64,000 nt of DNA from Bryobacterales bacterium (GTDB lineage Bacteria > Acidobacteriota > Terriglobia > Bryobacterales > Bryobacteraceae). The position numbers and the translations under genes are program-made. Of the stretch, positions 22,807-32,467 are shown piece after piece; the stretch's first letter is position 1, and each line of letters starts with the position of its first letter. The stretch spans positions 3,795-67,794 of the forward strand of contig PLDF01000457.1 of the NCBI GenBank assembly GCA_003135055.1, written 5' to 3'. The notes beneath the pieces were generated by a model that saw only the letters and a program-made list of their open reading frames with translations, was not told the origin of the DNA and made no database searches.

Positions 22807-24188
22807 CCATCCGCGAAGCCGCCGATGCAATCCGCGACAAGCGCGTTTCTCCGGTCGAATTAGCCGCCGCCGCTATCTTGCGCATCGGCCGGCTGGATTC
22901 CACTCTCCGCGCCTTCATCACCGTCACCGCCGATTACGCCATGATGCGCGCGCGCCAGGCCGAAACCGAGCTCGCCGGCGGGCGCGACCGCGGACCTCTG
23001 CACGGCATCCCCATCGCCGTCAAAGATCTCTTCGCCATGCGCGGCGTGCGCACCACCGCGGGCTCCAGGATTTTCGAAAACGACGTTCCCGATTTCGATT
23101 CGACGGTTGTCGAGCGGCTCGAAGCCGCCGGCGCCGTGATTCTCGGCAAGCTCAACATGCACGAGCTTGCCTACGGGGTCACGTCCGCCAATCCGCACTT
23201 CGGCATAGTCCGCAATCCGTGGAATACGGAGCGCAGTCCCGGCGGGTCGAGCGGCGGATCGGGCGCGGCCGTCGCCGCGAATATCGTCTTCGGGGCCATG
23301 GGCAGCGATACCGGGGGATCCATCCGTATCCCCGCCTCGTTCTGCGGCACGGTGGGGCTCAAACCCACGTACGGGCGCGTCAGCCGCTACGGCGCAATGC
23401 CGCTGGGGTACTCGCTGGATCATATGGGCCCCCTAACGCGCTGTGTCCGCGATGCGGGTCTTTTCTTGAACGCCATCGCCGGCCGCGACCGCCGCGACGA
23501 CGCTTCTTCGCGCCGTCCGGTGATCGATTTCGTTCCCGGCGACGGCTGTTCGCTCCGCGGCATTCGCATCGGCTTCCCGGAGAATTTCTACTTCGAGCGG
23601 CTTCACCCGGAAGTGGAGTCGGCCGTTCGCGGCGCCATCGCGCGCGCCGAATCGCTGGGCGCGGAAATCAAACCTGTCCGCGTCCCCGATATCGCTGCAT
23701 TGAACGCCGTCGGGCAAGTGATCCTGCTATCGGAAGCTTCGGCCGTCATGGAGCCGTACCTGGAATCTCGCGAACTCTTCGGCGCCGACGTTCTCACGCG
23801 CCTCGATCAGGGCCGCCTCATTCCCGCCACCGATTACATCAACGCGCAGCGCATTCGGCGCGGGCTGCGCGTCGAGTTCGACAAGCTCTGGTCCGGGGTC
23901 GATTGCATCTTTACACCCGCCACTCCCAACACCGCCCCGGGAATCGGTGAGACCACCGTCAACCTGGGCGGCCGCGACGAGGATGCGCGCCTTGCCGCGA
24001 CCCGTCTGGCGCGCGGCATCAACGTTCTTGGGCTACCCGCCCTTTCCATTCCGTGCGGACTCAGTGGATCGGGTCTTCCCATCGGGCTGCAGATCCTGGG
24101 CGCCGCTTTCGACGAGGCCACGATTCTGAGAGTCGGCGCGGCGTTGGAGGATGGAGGAGTGAGTATTCCCCCATGCCCTCTGAGCTAA
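22803..24188 (+). CDS. Amidase (amidase-signature family, GatA-like)
   Basis: 461-aa amidase-signature hydrolase. The Ser-cisSer-Lys triad is visible: Lys in [12 protein letters not shown], the cis-Ser in [14 protein letters not shown], and nucleophile Ser in [15 protein letters not shown]. The C-terminal ISCxxG-like piece reads [14 protein letters not shown]. Start is GTG 22803, coupled to the small upstream gene. Whether it is a tRNA-dependent amidotransferase (GatA) or a small-molecule amidase cannot be settled; lack of gatB nearby and the mini-partner favour an AtzE/AtzF-type amidase. Confidence 0.9.
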   Translation: MTIREAADAIRDKRVSPVELAAAAILRIGRLDSTLRAFITVTADYAMMRARQAETELAGGRDRGPLHGIPIAVKDLFAMRGVRTTAGSRIFENDVPDFDSTVVERLEAAGAVILGKLNMHELAYGVTSANPHFGIVRNPWNTERSPGGSSGGSGAAVAANIVFGAMGSDTGGSIRIPASFCGTVGLKPTYGRVSRYGAMPLGYSLDHMGPLTRCVRDAGLFLNAIAGRDRRDDASSRRPVIDFVPGDGCSLRGIRIGFPENFYFERLHPEVESAVRGAIARAESLGAEIKPVRVPDIAALNAVGQVILLSEASAVMEPYLESRELFGADVLTRLDQGRLIPATDYINAQRIRRGLRVEFDKLWSGVDCIFTPATPNTAPGIGETTVNLGGRDEDARLAATRLARGINVLGLPALSIPCGLSGSGLPIGLQILGAAFDEATILRVGAALEDGGVSIPPCPLS

Positions 24189-24568
24189 GTTCGGCTCGTT
24201 AAATGTGATAGGTATTTTACGTACAAATAGCTTATTTGAGCCCCCTGGAATCCGTTGAATGGTAGCAGCGTCTCTACGCAAATTCATATCCCTGTAATAT
24301 ACTGATTATAAAACTACTTACTAATAGTGTCCGAGTTTTGGAAGTTAACCGGTGTGACGCCGTAACTACCTTCCGCCGGAATAGCCCGCGGCCGATAGGT
24401 TTTAACTCATTGAAAAATAAAGAAATGATCGAATCCGAACCGTGGGTCTCAACGTGCGTTAGCCGGACTATTACGCTAACGGCCAAGTTGTCCCACAAAC
24501 ACGAAGGACAGAAGGTCACAAACTCGAAGTACAGAATAAGGAGAATCCAGGTGTTTGAGAGGAAAGCA
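24189..24568 (+). other. AT-rich regulatory region upstream of TonB receptor
   Basis: No gene. The interval is notably AT-rich (e.g. CTGTAATATACTGATTATAA near 24290), as expected of a promoter region, but no single -35/-10 pair stands out. The receptor ORF is formally open to 24338, yet that upstream peptide has no family resemblance. GAGAGGAAAG lies 5 nt before the chosen ATG 24569. Confidence 0.5.
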
Positions 24569-27500
24569 ATGAGAGTCAGCATGCGGCATTTTGCATTGTT
24601 CGCACTGTTATCCCCGCTCTGCGCAGCCATGTTCGCGCAGAGTATTAGCGGCGATCTTACCGGTACGGTTTTTGACGCCAGCGGCGCAATTGTCGCTAAT
24701 GCCGCTATCTCGGCCAAGAATGATGCGACGGGTGTCGAGACCGGCACTAAATCCACCAATACAGGTGAATACCGGCTGAGCAATCTGCCCGCCGGTAGTT
24801 ACACCATTACCGTTTTGGCCGCCGGATTTAGCCAAAGCCAGACCAAGGGCATTCAGGTTGCGATCAATCAGAGCCAGACCGCCAACTTCACGCTGCAGGT
24901 TGGCGGCACCACTCAAACTGTGGAAGTGATTGAATCCGCCGCCACCATCGATACCACCACCGCGCAAGTGCAGGGTACCTTCAGCGCGGCGCAGGCCATG
25001 GATCTGCCGACGGCTTCTTCGGGCTCCGGCGTCCTCAATCTCTCACTGCTGAACGCGGGCGTGGCTACCTCCGGATCGGTGGGCGCCGGCTCGGGACCAA
25101 CTGTGGGCGGCATGCGTCCGCGCAATAACAACTTCACCATTGAAGGCATCGACAATAACAGCGGCAGCGTCACCGGGCCGATCGTCATGATCCCCAACGA
25201 TTCCGTGGCGGAGCTGACCGTTCTTCAGAATCAGTTCTCGCCTGAGTTCGGCCACTCTTCGGGCGGCCAATTCAACCAGGTAGTCAAGAGCGGTGGCAAC
25301 CAGATTCACGGCTCGGCCTACGAATACCTGGAGAACCGCAACCTCAATGCGGCCGATAACCTGTCCTTCATCGATGGCAACCCGCTGCATCCCCGCTTCG
25401 ATAGCAACCGCTTCGGCGGAACCGTCAGCGGACCTATCAGGAAGAACAAGCTGTTCTTCTTCTTCAATTACGAATACAACCCCATCGGCGGCACGTCGTC
25501 CTCCGGCCTGATCTTCGCCCCGACGCAACAGGGCTACAGTCAGCTCTCCTCGATCCCGGGCATCAACCAGACTAATCTGAGCGTTATGAAGCAGTACCTG
25601 GGCGCGGCTCCGTCGGCAGTGCCGGTGGCAGGTACGCCCTACAGCGCACCCGTCCTCATCTACAATGCGAACGAAAGCCTGGGCTGGACCCCGGCGCAGA
25701 CCGCCGCCGCCGTATCGATTCCCGTCGGGCAGATCTCGATTGCGGCTCCAAGCTACACCAATAGCGAGAACGCCGTGGCGTCTATCGACGACAACATTTC
25801 CGATAACGACAATCTGCGTTTCCGTTTCATTCTCAATCGCAGCGGCTCCATCGACACTGCGGCCAGCCTGCCGGTCTTCTTCCAGATAACGCCCACCAAT
25901 GGCTATGTCACCACCTTTTCCGAGTACCACACTTTCGCGCCAACGCTGACCAACGAGTTCCGGTTGGGGTACAACCGCCTGGCCACCAGTCTTCCGGCCG
26001 GCAACTTCACCTTTCCAGGGCTCGATCAATTTCCCAACATAGTGCTTTACGAATTGGGCGGCGTGAGCATCGGCCCCGACGGCAGCGCGCCCCAGTTCGG
26101 ATTCCAGAACTTGTACCAGTTGACGGACAACGTATCCTGGGTCAAGGGAAATCACAACTTCAAGTTCGGTTTCGATGGATGGCGCATGATCGCTCCGCAG
26201 AGCTTCACCCAGCGCTCGCGCGGCGATTATGAGTGGTCTTACCTTTCCGACTACCTCTTCGACTTTAACCCCGATTATCTGGCGCAACGCTCGCTGGGCA
26301 ATGTGATCTACTATGGCAATCGCTGGTTTGTGGGAGGCTATGCCAACGACACCTGGAAAATCCGTCCCAACTTCACCGTCAATCTGGGTATCCGGCTGGA
26401 GCACGAGACCATTCCGCTCAGCGAGCATACGCAGACGCTGAACGCAGTCTCCAACACGCCGGGAGTCATTATATTCCAGAATCCGCAAGCTCAGCGAATT
26501 AATCCCATGCCGCGCGTCGGTCTGGCATATTCGCCTGGTAAGAGCGGCAAGACGTCTATTCGCGCCGGCTTCGGCGTCAGCTACGACGTGCTGTACGACA
26601 ACCAGGGACTTCTTTCGCTGCCGCCGGAACTCACTACCACGGTGGATGTTACCGGCCTGAACCAGGGAGGATTCCTTGCCAATGGCGGCATCGCTCCCAA
26701 CGCCTCCGGAGTAGCGCTGACACCTGCGCAGCTAAGGGCCGGAACGGGAGCCTACATTAATAACGAAGTCCGCCCGAAAGCGCTGCAGTGGAACATCGGC
26801 ATCCAGCACGTCTTCGCCAATAACTACACTATCGAGAGCCGCTACTTGGGCACGCGCGGCATCGACCTCCCGGTGCAGGATCAGTTGAACCGCCAACCCA
26901 CGGTTACTCCCTCGAACGCCCTGCCGGTATACTTCACCGCGCCAAGCCAGGCTACGCTCAATTCACTCACGAATAACCTTGCCAACCTGACCAACGCTTA
27001 TAACGCAGGAGGAGACATCGTGCCCGGCTACCTGAATGCCGGCTTTACGGGCATCATCACATCGTACCAGCCTTGGGGAAACTCCACCTATCACGGTTGG
27101 GCGAACCAATTCACGCGCCGGTTCTCCAACGGGCTGCAATTCGTCACGGCTTACACATGGAGCCACGCGATTGACGATTCCACAGCCGATGTCTTCAGCA
27201 CCTATGTGACCCCGCGCCGTCCGCAGGACGCACGCAATCTGCGGCCCGACCGCTCCAACTCGGCGCTCGATCACGCCAACCGCCTCACCTCCGAGCTGAT
27301 CTACGACTGGCGGCCCTTCAAGAGCGGCAATTGGATAATGAAAAACATCGTCGGCAACTGGGAGATGGCTCCTGTCTACACTTATCAGACTGGAACGTGG
27401 GCGACCGTTCAAAGCGGCCTCGATTCCAACCTGAACGGCGATACGGCGGGCGACCGCACCATCGTCAACCCCAGCGGGAATAATAACATTGGCTCCGGCA

Positions 27501-27898
27501 CGACCGCGTTAACCAACAGCGCGGGTCAAACGGTGGCGTACCTTGTCAGCAACCCGAGCGCGGGATATGTCGTGGCCCCGAAGGGAACTATCGCCACCGG
27601 TGGCCGCAACACCGCCAGGCTCCGTCCCATCGACGACATCGATATGACTTTCGCTAAGTCATTCGACGTCGGTCACGAAGGCCGCTTTAAGCTGCGGTTT
27701 GACGCTCGCTTCATCAACCTACTCAACCATCCGCAGTATACGGGCGGATTTTTGAGCGATGTTGCCCCCGCGGGTGGCGTCACCAGCGGAGACGTTCACA
27801 ACTTCCTGATTCCGACTACCTCGGTATTCATGAATCCGACGATGGTATTCTCCAGCAATCCGCGTAGCGCGCAAATCGCCGCGAAGCTGACGTTCTAA
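24569..27898 (+). CDS. TonB-dependent receptor, Oar-like, with N-terminal carboxypeptidase-regulatory domain
   Basis: 1109-aa outer-membrane receptor. A signal peptide (FALFALLSPLCAAMFAQS) is followed by an Ig-like carboxypeptidase-regulatory domain (ISGDLTGTVFDASGAIVANA ... PAGSYTITVLAAGFSQS), a plug region (GGMRPRNNNFTIEGIDNNSG; VAELTVLQNQFSPEFGHSSG) and a long beta-barrel ending in the outer-membrane type C-terminal Phe (AQIAAKLTF). This is the Oar-like group typical of Acidobacteria, thought to import oligosaccharides or peptides. ATG 24569 is preceded by GAGAGGAAAG; GTG 24551 is possible. It is transcribed alone. Confidence 0.93.
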   Translation: MRVSMRHFALFALLSPLCAAMFAQSISGDLTGTVFDASGAIVANAAISAKNDATGVETGTKSTNTGEYRLSNLPAGSYTITVLAAGFSQSQTKGIQVAINQSQTANFTLQVGGTTQTVEVIESAATIDTTTAQVQGTFSAAQAMDLPTASSGSGVLNLSLLNAGVATSGSVGAGSGPTVGGMRPRNNNFTIEGIDNNSGSVTGPIVMIPNDSVAELTVLQNQFSPEFGHSSGGQFNQVVKSGGNQIHGSAYEYLENRNLNAADNLSFIDGNPLHPRFDSNRFGGTVSGPIRKNKLFFFFNYEYNPIGGTSSSGLIFAPTQQGYSQLSSIPGINQTNLSVMKQYLGAAPSAVPVAGTPYSAPVLIYNANESLGWTPAQTAAAVSIPVGQISIAAPSYTNSENAVASIDDNISDNDNLRFRFILNRSGSIDTAASLPVFFQITPTNGYVTTFSEYHTFAPTLTNEFRLGYNRLATSLPAGNFTFPGLDQFPNIVLYELGGVSIGPDGSAPQFGFQNLYQLTDNVSWVKGNHNFKFGFDGWRMIAPQSFTQRSRGDYEWSYLSDYLFDFNPDYLAQRSLGNVIYYGNRWFVGGYANDTWKIRPNFTVNLGIRLEHETIPLSEHTQTLNAVSNTPGVIIFQNPQAQRINPMPRVGLAYSPGKSGKTSIRAGFGVSYDVLYDNQGLLSLPPELTTTVDVTGLNQGGFLANGGIAPNASGVALTPAQLRAGTGAYINNEVRPKALQWNIGIQHVFANNYTIESRYLGTRGIDLPVQDQLNRQPTVTPSNALPVYFTAPSQATLNSLTNNLANLTNAYNAGGDIVPGYLNAGFTGIITSYQPWGNSTYHGWANQFTRRFSNGLQFVTAYTWSHAIDDSTADVFSTYVTPRRPQDARNLRPDRSNSALDHANRLTSELIYDWRPFKSGNWIMKNIVGNWEMAPVYTYQTGTWATVQSGLDSNLNGDTAGDRTIVNPSGNNNIGSGTTALTNSAGQTVAYLVSNPSAGYVVAPKGTIATGGRNTARLRPIDDIDMTFAKSFDVGHEGRFKLRFDARFINLLNHPQYTGGFLSDVAPAGGVTSGDVHNFLIPTTSVFMNPTMVFSSNPRSAQIAAKLTF

Positions 27899-28612
27899 AG
27901 AACCGCGCGCGCTTCCGCGATCGGACGTTAGCTGCTCTTGATGCCGGCGTCCGGTTCGCTGAGGCTCAGTACGCCAGGATAAGTCTGGCTGTTCCGCGGA
28001 CCGATAGAGGTAAGCGCCCTCAGTAAGCGCTTGCGCGGAGACTCATCAGCGACATGGCGCTGAGGCTGCGCCGCCGGTTATACCCTTCCTATGGAGAGCC
28101 GCCGCCTCGTCGCTCCGTTGCCAGGGTGGGCCCCTTCACGTGGGGAAGATAGCCAGCTCAGCCACCACCCGCCCCCGGCCGTTTTTGGAAAAGAGGCCGC
28201 CAAACGCACCTACGCTGCGAATGATAAGGCTCGCAATTTCCGGCCTGTTTGCGATCCTGATGGGAGCCCTCCGTTTCAGATGGCCGCCGGAGCCGAGCCG
28301 GGCGTCCGCAGGCCGAAATATACCCGATGGGAAGATCTCCGGCCGGGTGCTGAATGCGCCGTAGTTCCTTTTCCTCGCGCCGGTATTCGCGATACAGCAT
28401 CGCTGATCAGCCGATGGGCGTCAAGCAAATGCCCGCTTAACCTGCCGGAATGGGCGTCGCCCTGTCAACCGAGCGGTGACCACATTTACAAGTTGCCGTC
28501 GGATCCCGCATCGTGACCTCCGTCTCCGGCCGCCTTGCAACGTCTGGAGGCTAGGGCGTATGCTGCATGAAAGCACCCTGTGTAACAGCTTGGTGAACAG
28601 GAGCCGCTCAAA
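27899..28612. other. 714-bp stretch, possible decayed fragment
   Basis: No intact gene. One plus-strand frame (28224-28361) gives MIRLAISGLFAILMGALRF and then IPDGKISGRVLNAP before a stop; this looks like a signal peptide followed by the first strand of a carboxypeptidase-regulatory domain (SGRVLNA), a common start of Acidobacteria secreted proteins. The continuation is not found cleanly in another frame. It may be an eroded gene; confidence is low. Confidence 0.35.
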
Positions 28613-29284
28613 ATGAAAGGCGTTTCGGTCGTGATGATCGGGGGATGTGCTTCGGGAACCGGCAACATCCAACTCGCGCTGACGTTGCTGCTGGCGGGTG
28701 GACTTCCCGCTTACGCTCAAGCACCGCCCGATTCGCAGCCTGAACTAGTTGTCTGCGACGATGCCCGCGTAACGCTCGGAGAGTCGAAGCAGGGCGTGAG
28801 AGATGCGCTGTCAGTCTGCTGCCGCCGCAACAGCCTGCCGGCGTTCCTCAATGACGACCGCAATCAGATCGATTTTGAATCCGGAGACGGAAGCCGCAAA
28901 TGCGCGGGCGAGTTGCTATTTGACGGACAGGAACGCCTCGTTTTCGCCATTCGCAATTTCACATACGATCCACTCGATGCGGCGGCGCTCGCGGACAATC
29001 TGTTTCAGGCAGTCGATCGCCTCTTAAACGGAGAGCCTGTCCAGGAAAGCATCACTTGGAAGAACAAATCGGCGACGGGACGGATCAGCTTAGGGAAGCT
29101 ATCGGGCCCGAAAGGTTCCCTTAACGAACTCCGGATAGAGATCGGAGCCCACCTGCTAAGGCTGCAAGGCGCTCCGTCCCAATCGCGGCTTGGCGATAGA
29201 CTCCATTTCGCGTATCTCTCCGACGAGATCGGAGACCCGCGCAAGCACGTCGCGCTGAAGCCCAAGACTCCAGCGCCTAGGTGA
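28613..29284 (+). CDS. Hypothetical secreted protein
   Basis: 223 aa, ATG 28613 preceded by CAGGAGCC. N-terminal signal sequence (IQLALTLLLAGGLPAYAQAP, cleavage after YAQA). Mature part has three Cys (VVCDDARV, SVCCRRNSL, RKCAGELLF) and a mixed fold. No family recognised; nothing nearby suggests a function. Composition is like the neighbours. Confidence 0.7.
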   Translation: MKGVSVVMIGGCASGTGNIQLALTLLLAGGLPAYAQAPPDSQPELVVCDDARVTLGESKQGVRDALSVCCRRNSLPAFLNDDRNQIDFESGDGSRKCAGELLFDGQERLVFAIRNFTYDPLDAAALADNLFQAVDRLLNGEPVQESITWKNKSATGRISLGKLSGPKGSLNELRIEIGAHLLRLQGAPSQSRLGDRLHFAYLSDEIGDPRKHVALKPKTPAPR

Positions 29285-29831
29285 TTGAGCGTCGCCCGTG
29301 ACTCTGTCGATCTATATACGATTGCTCCGTATCGCTTCGGTGGCGGCGTCGGGGGAGTGTGCCAAACCACCTGTTCGTTGCATTATCCCCATAATGTGTT
29401 TAGCGACGTAGTCGAGCCGGTCACGACGTTTGGCGCGTCGATAAACGCGGACGCGGATAAGCTCCGCGCGGCCGGGAAATTCCATCATCTGCTTGAAGTG
29501 GTCGCCCAGGCGCCGCCGCACTGCGGCGCTGTGTGAGAACGGACACCTCGGTTAGGGATGTTCCTTTCGTCCCGGCTGGATGCTTCGACCTCCGTGATAA
29601 TCGCAAGATACGCTTGAAAGCAAGCGTCCGTTATACAGTTTATTCGCACCCGTGAGGCGCGGAACGTCGATCTCGGCGCAATTGGGGAGACGATTGGCAT
29701 TGAATCGCATTCCTTTTTGCGGATTGGCGATCGGTCTTTTCGCCGGCTCGCTTTGGCGCCTCAGCGCGTCGCTTCGGCAAGCCGCCCCCGCAAATATCGG
29801 ACAATAGAATCGGTGCGCCGCACTCCGCACG
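29285..29831. other. 547-bp intergenic stretch
   Basis: Only short overlapping ORFs on both strands with no recognisable motif, ribosome binding site or hydrophobic segment. No hairpin of note. I see nothing in it beyond space for the metallophosphoesterase promoter. Confidence 0.5.
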
Positions 29832-31052
29832 ATGTCGATCTTCTCAACTCTTCTCCTGATCTTCGGCGTAAGCCAACTCTATTGGGCCTGGCGCGGATAT
29901 TTGTTCGCCGCCGCGCGCATCCGATCGCGCGGCCGGCGGTTGGCTGTGTGCGGGGCGGTTCTGGCGGCCTACCTGATCGAATACCAGATTAACTTCGGCG
30001 CCTGGCGCGAGCGCGGAACGCCCGTGCGCCTGACGATCGGCGAGGCGTTGCTGGCCGCGCCGTTTCTTTGGTGGGCCGCCAGCTCGCTGGTCGCTTTTCT
30101 GGTGGTGATCCTGTTCGCCATCCTGAGAGGAATCGTTAATGGCGTGCGCTTGCTAATCGCCAGGCGGCGCGCAACGGGCCCGGAGATCCGATCGCCGGCT
30201 CGGCGAGATCTTCTGCAACGAACCGCCGCCGTGGCCGCCGGCGCGCCTTTCGTGGCCGGAGCATACGGCCTGCTTTACGGGCGGCTCAACCTCCAGGTCA
30301 CGGCGCAAGCCATCCGCCTGCCACGGCTGCCGCGCGCCTTCGAGGGATTCCGCATTTGCCAGCTTTCCGACATTCACATTGGCCCGTTCATGCCCGCCGG
30401 CGAGATCCGGAAATACGTCGCCATTGCCAACGCGCAAAAGGCCGAGATGATCGTGCTCACCGGCGACTTCGTCACCTTCGACCCCCATACGCAGCAGCCT
30501 GTCGTCGACGCTCTGCGTGGCCTGCGTGCGCCCTTCGGGGTCTACGGCAGTCTGGGCAACCACGATGCATGGGCGGGCGTCGAGGATTCGATTACCGAGC
30601 TATTTAGACAGACGGGCGTGCGGATTCTCCGCGCAGCCAACCTGCCCATCGCCGATCGCGGCGAGTCCTTCAACCTGATCGGAGTGGATTTCCAGAGCGC
30701 GCGACGCTTCGGACCATCCCCACCGGTGAAGCGTCTGTTGGGAAATATCGAAGGTCTCATCGACCGGGATCGTGTCAACATTCTGCTCAGCCACAATCCC
30801 GACACCTTCGACCGCGCCGCGGAGCTCGGGATCGATCTCAGCCTCGCCGGTCACACCCACGGCGGACAGGCTGCCCTGGAATTCATCAGCCCGGAGATCG
30901 CTCCCAGCCGCCTGGTGACGCCCTACGTCGCGGGTTGGTTTCATAAGCCGGGCGGTCAACTGTACGTCAATCGCGGCATCGGCACCATCTTCATTCCGAT
31001 CCGCATCGGCGCGCCGCCGGAGATCACCGTCTACTCCCTTTCCCTGAGTTGA
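29832..31052 (+). CDS. Membrane-anchored metallophosphoesterase (YkuE-like)
   Basis: 406 aa. Three N-terminal transmembrane helices (residues ~1-25, ~35-55, ~70-95), a basic loop with a second RR-type motif (ARRDLLQRTAAVAAGAPFVAG) and then a calcineurin-like phosphoesterase domain. All dinuclear-metal motifs are present: QLSDIHIGPF, VLTGDFV, GSLGNHDAW, LLSHNPD and LAGHTHGGQ. Family members include YkuE and UDP-diacylglucosamine hydrolase relatives; substrate unknown. It is likely active on the outer face of the cytoplasmic membrane. Monocistronic. Confidence 0.9.
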   Translation: MSIFSTLLLIFGVSQLYWAWRGYLFAAARIRSRGRRLAVCGAVLAAYLIEYQINFGAWRERGTPVRLTIGEALLAAPFLWWAASSLVAFLVVILFAILRGIVNGVRLLIARRRATGPEIRSPARRDLLQRTAAVAAGAPFVAGAYGLLYGRLNLQVTAQAIRLPRLPRAFEGFRICQLSDIHIGPFMPAGEIRKYVAIANAQKAEMIVLTGDFVTFDPHTQQPVVDALRGLRAPFGVYGSLGNHDAWAGVEDSITELFRQTGVRILRAANLPIADRGESFNLIGVDFQSARRFGPSPPVKRLLGNIEGLIDRDRVNILLSHNPDTFDRAAELGIDLSLAGHTHGGQAALEFISPEIAPSRLVTPYVAGWFHKPGGQLYVNRGIGTIFIPIRIGAPPEITVYSLSLS

Positions 31053-31585
31053 AGCGACTCCGGACTTACTCATCCGATCTAAGCGGGGATTGGTCGACAG
31101 TGGCCGCTGAGTTGCCCTCAGGCGATGAGCGCGACGTTGGTGTTCTGAAATGGGCGTATCGCCGCCCCCTAAGTATGACCTCGTCCTAGTAAGTCCGGCG
31201 CGGTTCGACTATCCCTTATCGCTTGATAGGTGTCCAACTAAATACCGGCAACCCGCAACCAACATCGGCAGATACGCGGCGCGGCCCACGCCGCTTCCGG
31301 ATGCTGTACGAAGGCGTATAGGAGCGGACAAAGTCGCGCAACTCGGCAGAACCTTCAACGCGGCCCTCGGCAGCAAATCCCCTTCACCTCCAACACCTGG
31401 CGCTGACGGCGGCTACTAGGCCCTTGTTTGCGCGAAAGGGTAATGGGGGTCGGAGAACGATATCAATGTCGGCAGCCGTCCGGCCAGCGCGAAGGAACGC
31501 CGGATCTGGGCCCGCAAACTACCGGGGCGCAAATCTTCGAAGCTGCCCCTTGACGCGGGCAGCCGCGGGGCAGACACTGGTCTGC
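31053..31585. other. 533-bp intergenic stretch
   Basis: Contains a short plus-strand ORF (31150-31419) and the open upstream part of the hydrolase frame, neither with family features. No ribosome binding site or hairpin stands out. Probably regulatory space or decayed sequence. Confidence 0.45.
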
Positions 31586-32467
31586 ATGGCGGTTCCCCTG
31601 TTTCCAATCATTCGCTGGCGGCTAATTGCGGCCGTCCTGGCGGTCTCCGGCACTCTTTGGACTGCCGACAACGAACATCCGAAGGCCGATAAAGCCGGCG
31701 GCGCGAAGACCGGTGACAAGTCGTCCGGCAATTACAACATCCCTCTGTGGGCGGAAGGCAAAGTGCCGCTCGCCTTGGGCAACGGACCCTTGGACAGCCC
31801 GTTCCTCACCGTCTTTCTTCCCCCGGAAGGTAAGCGCAACGGCGGTTCGGTGATCGTTGCGCCCGGAGGGTCCAACATCATGCTGATGTACGGCGTCGAA
31901 GGACTCGACGTCGCCGAGCGCTACAACAGCTGGGGAGTAACCGCCTTCGTCCTGACCTACCGGCTATCGCCACGCTACGGCGAGAACGTGCGCGTCATGG
32001 AGGGAAAGCGGGCCGTGCAACTGGTTCGCTCGCGCGCCGGCGAATTCAAGCTGGACCCGAATCGGGTCGGCTACATTGGATTCTCCGCCGGCTCGAACAC
32101 GGCGCGCAGCGTAGTGGGAACGTCCGGGCCCGGCGATCCCAATGCCGCCGACCCGATCGACCGCCTCAGCTCGCGGCCCGATTATCTGGTCCTGGTATAC
32201 GGTGTGGGACGCGCATCGCCAGGTGAATCGCTGAAGAGCTTTCCGCCGGTGTTTTTAGTTTCGGCGGCGGCCGATACGGGGCCGGCGCTCGGGAACGCGC
32301 AACTGTTCATGGACCTGACCCGCGCCGGAGCGACGGCTGAGATTCACGTCTATCAGAAGGGACGCCACGGGTTTGGGAGCGGCTTCGGAAGTCCGGAATT
32401 TTCCGACTGGATGGGCCGCCTGGAACTGTTCCTCAAGCTGGACGGCTTCCTTCCGGGGGGTAATTAA
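31586..32467 (+). CDS. Exported alpha/beta hydrolase (esterase-lipase type)
   Basis: 293 aa from ATG 31586, chosen because it opens a signal peptide (IIRWRLIAAVLAVSGTLWTA). The hydrolase fold shows an oxyanion HGGG-like strand VIVAPGGSNIMLM, the nucleophile elbow GYIGFSAGSNTA (GFSAG), an acidic residue region and catalytic His in KGRHGFGSGF. These match the BD-FAE/acetyl-esterase-like family that often removes acetyl groups from plant sugars. The stop (TAA) lies immediately before the next ATG (TAAATG), so the two genes are co-transcribed. Confidence 0.85.
   Translation: MAVPLFPIIRWRLIAAVLAVSGTLWTADNEHPKADKAGGAKTGDKSSGNYNIPLWAEGKVPLALGNGPLDSPFLTVFLPPEGKRNGGSVIVAPGGSNIMLMYGVEGLDVAERYNSWGVTAFVLTYRLSPRYGENVRVMEGKRAVQLVRSRAGEFKLDPNRVGYIGFSAGSNTARSVVGTSGPGDPNAADPIDRLSSRPDYLVLVYGVGRASPGESLKSFPPVFLVSAAADTGPALGNAQLFMDLTRAGATAEIHVYQKGRHGFGSGFGSPEFSDWMGRLELFLKLDGFLPGGN

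Noticed and set aside
25043-26488. 481-aa minus-strand ORF inside the TonB receptor
   Set aside because: Antisense shadow created by high GC third positions; the receptor frame is clearly coding.
31150-31419. 89-aa plus-strand ORF
   Set aside because: Pro/Arg-rich, no ribosome binding site, no recognisable domain.
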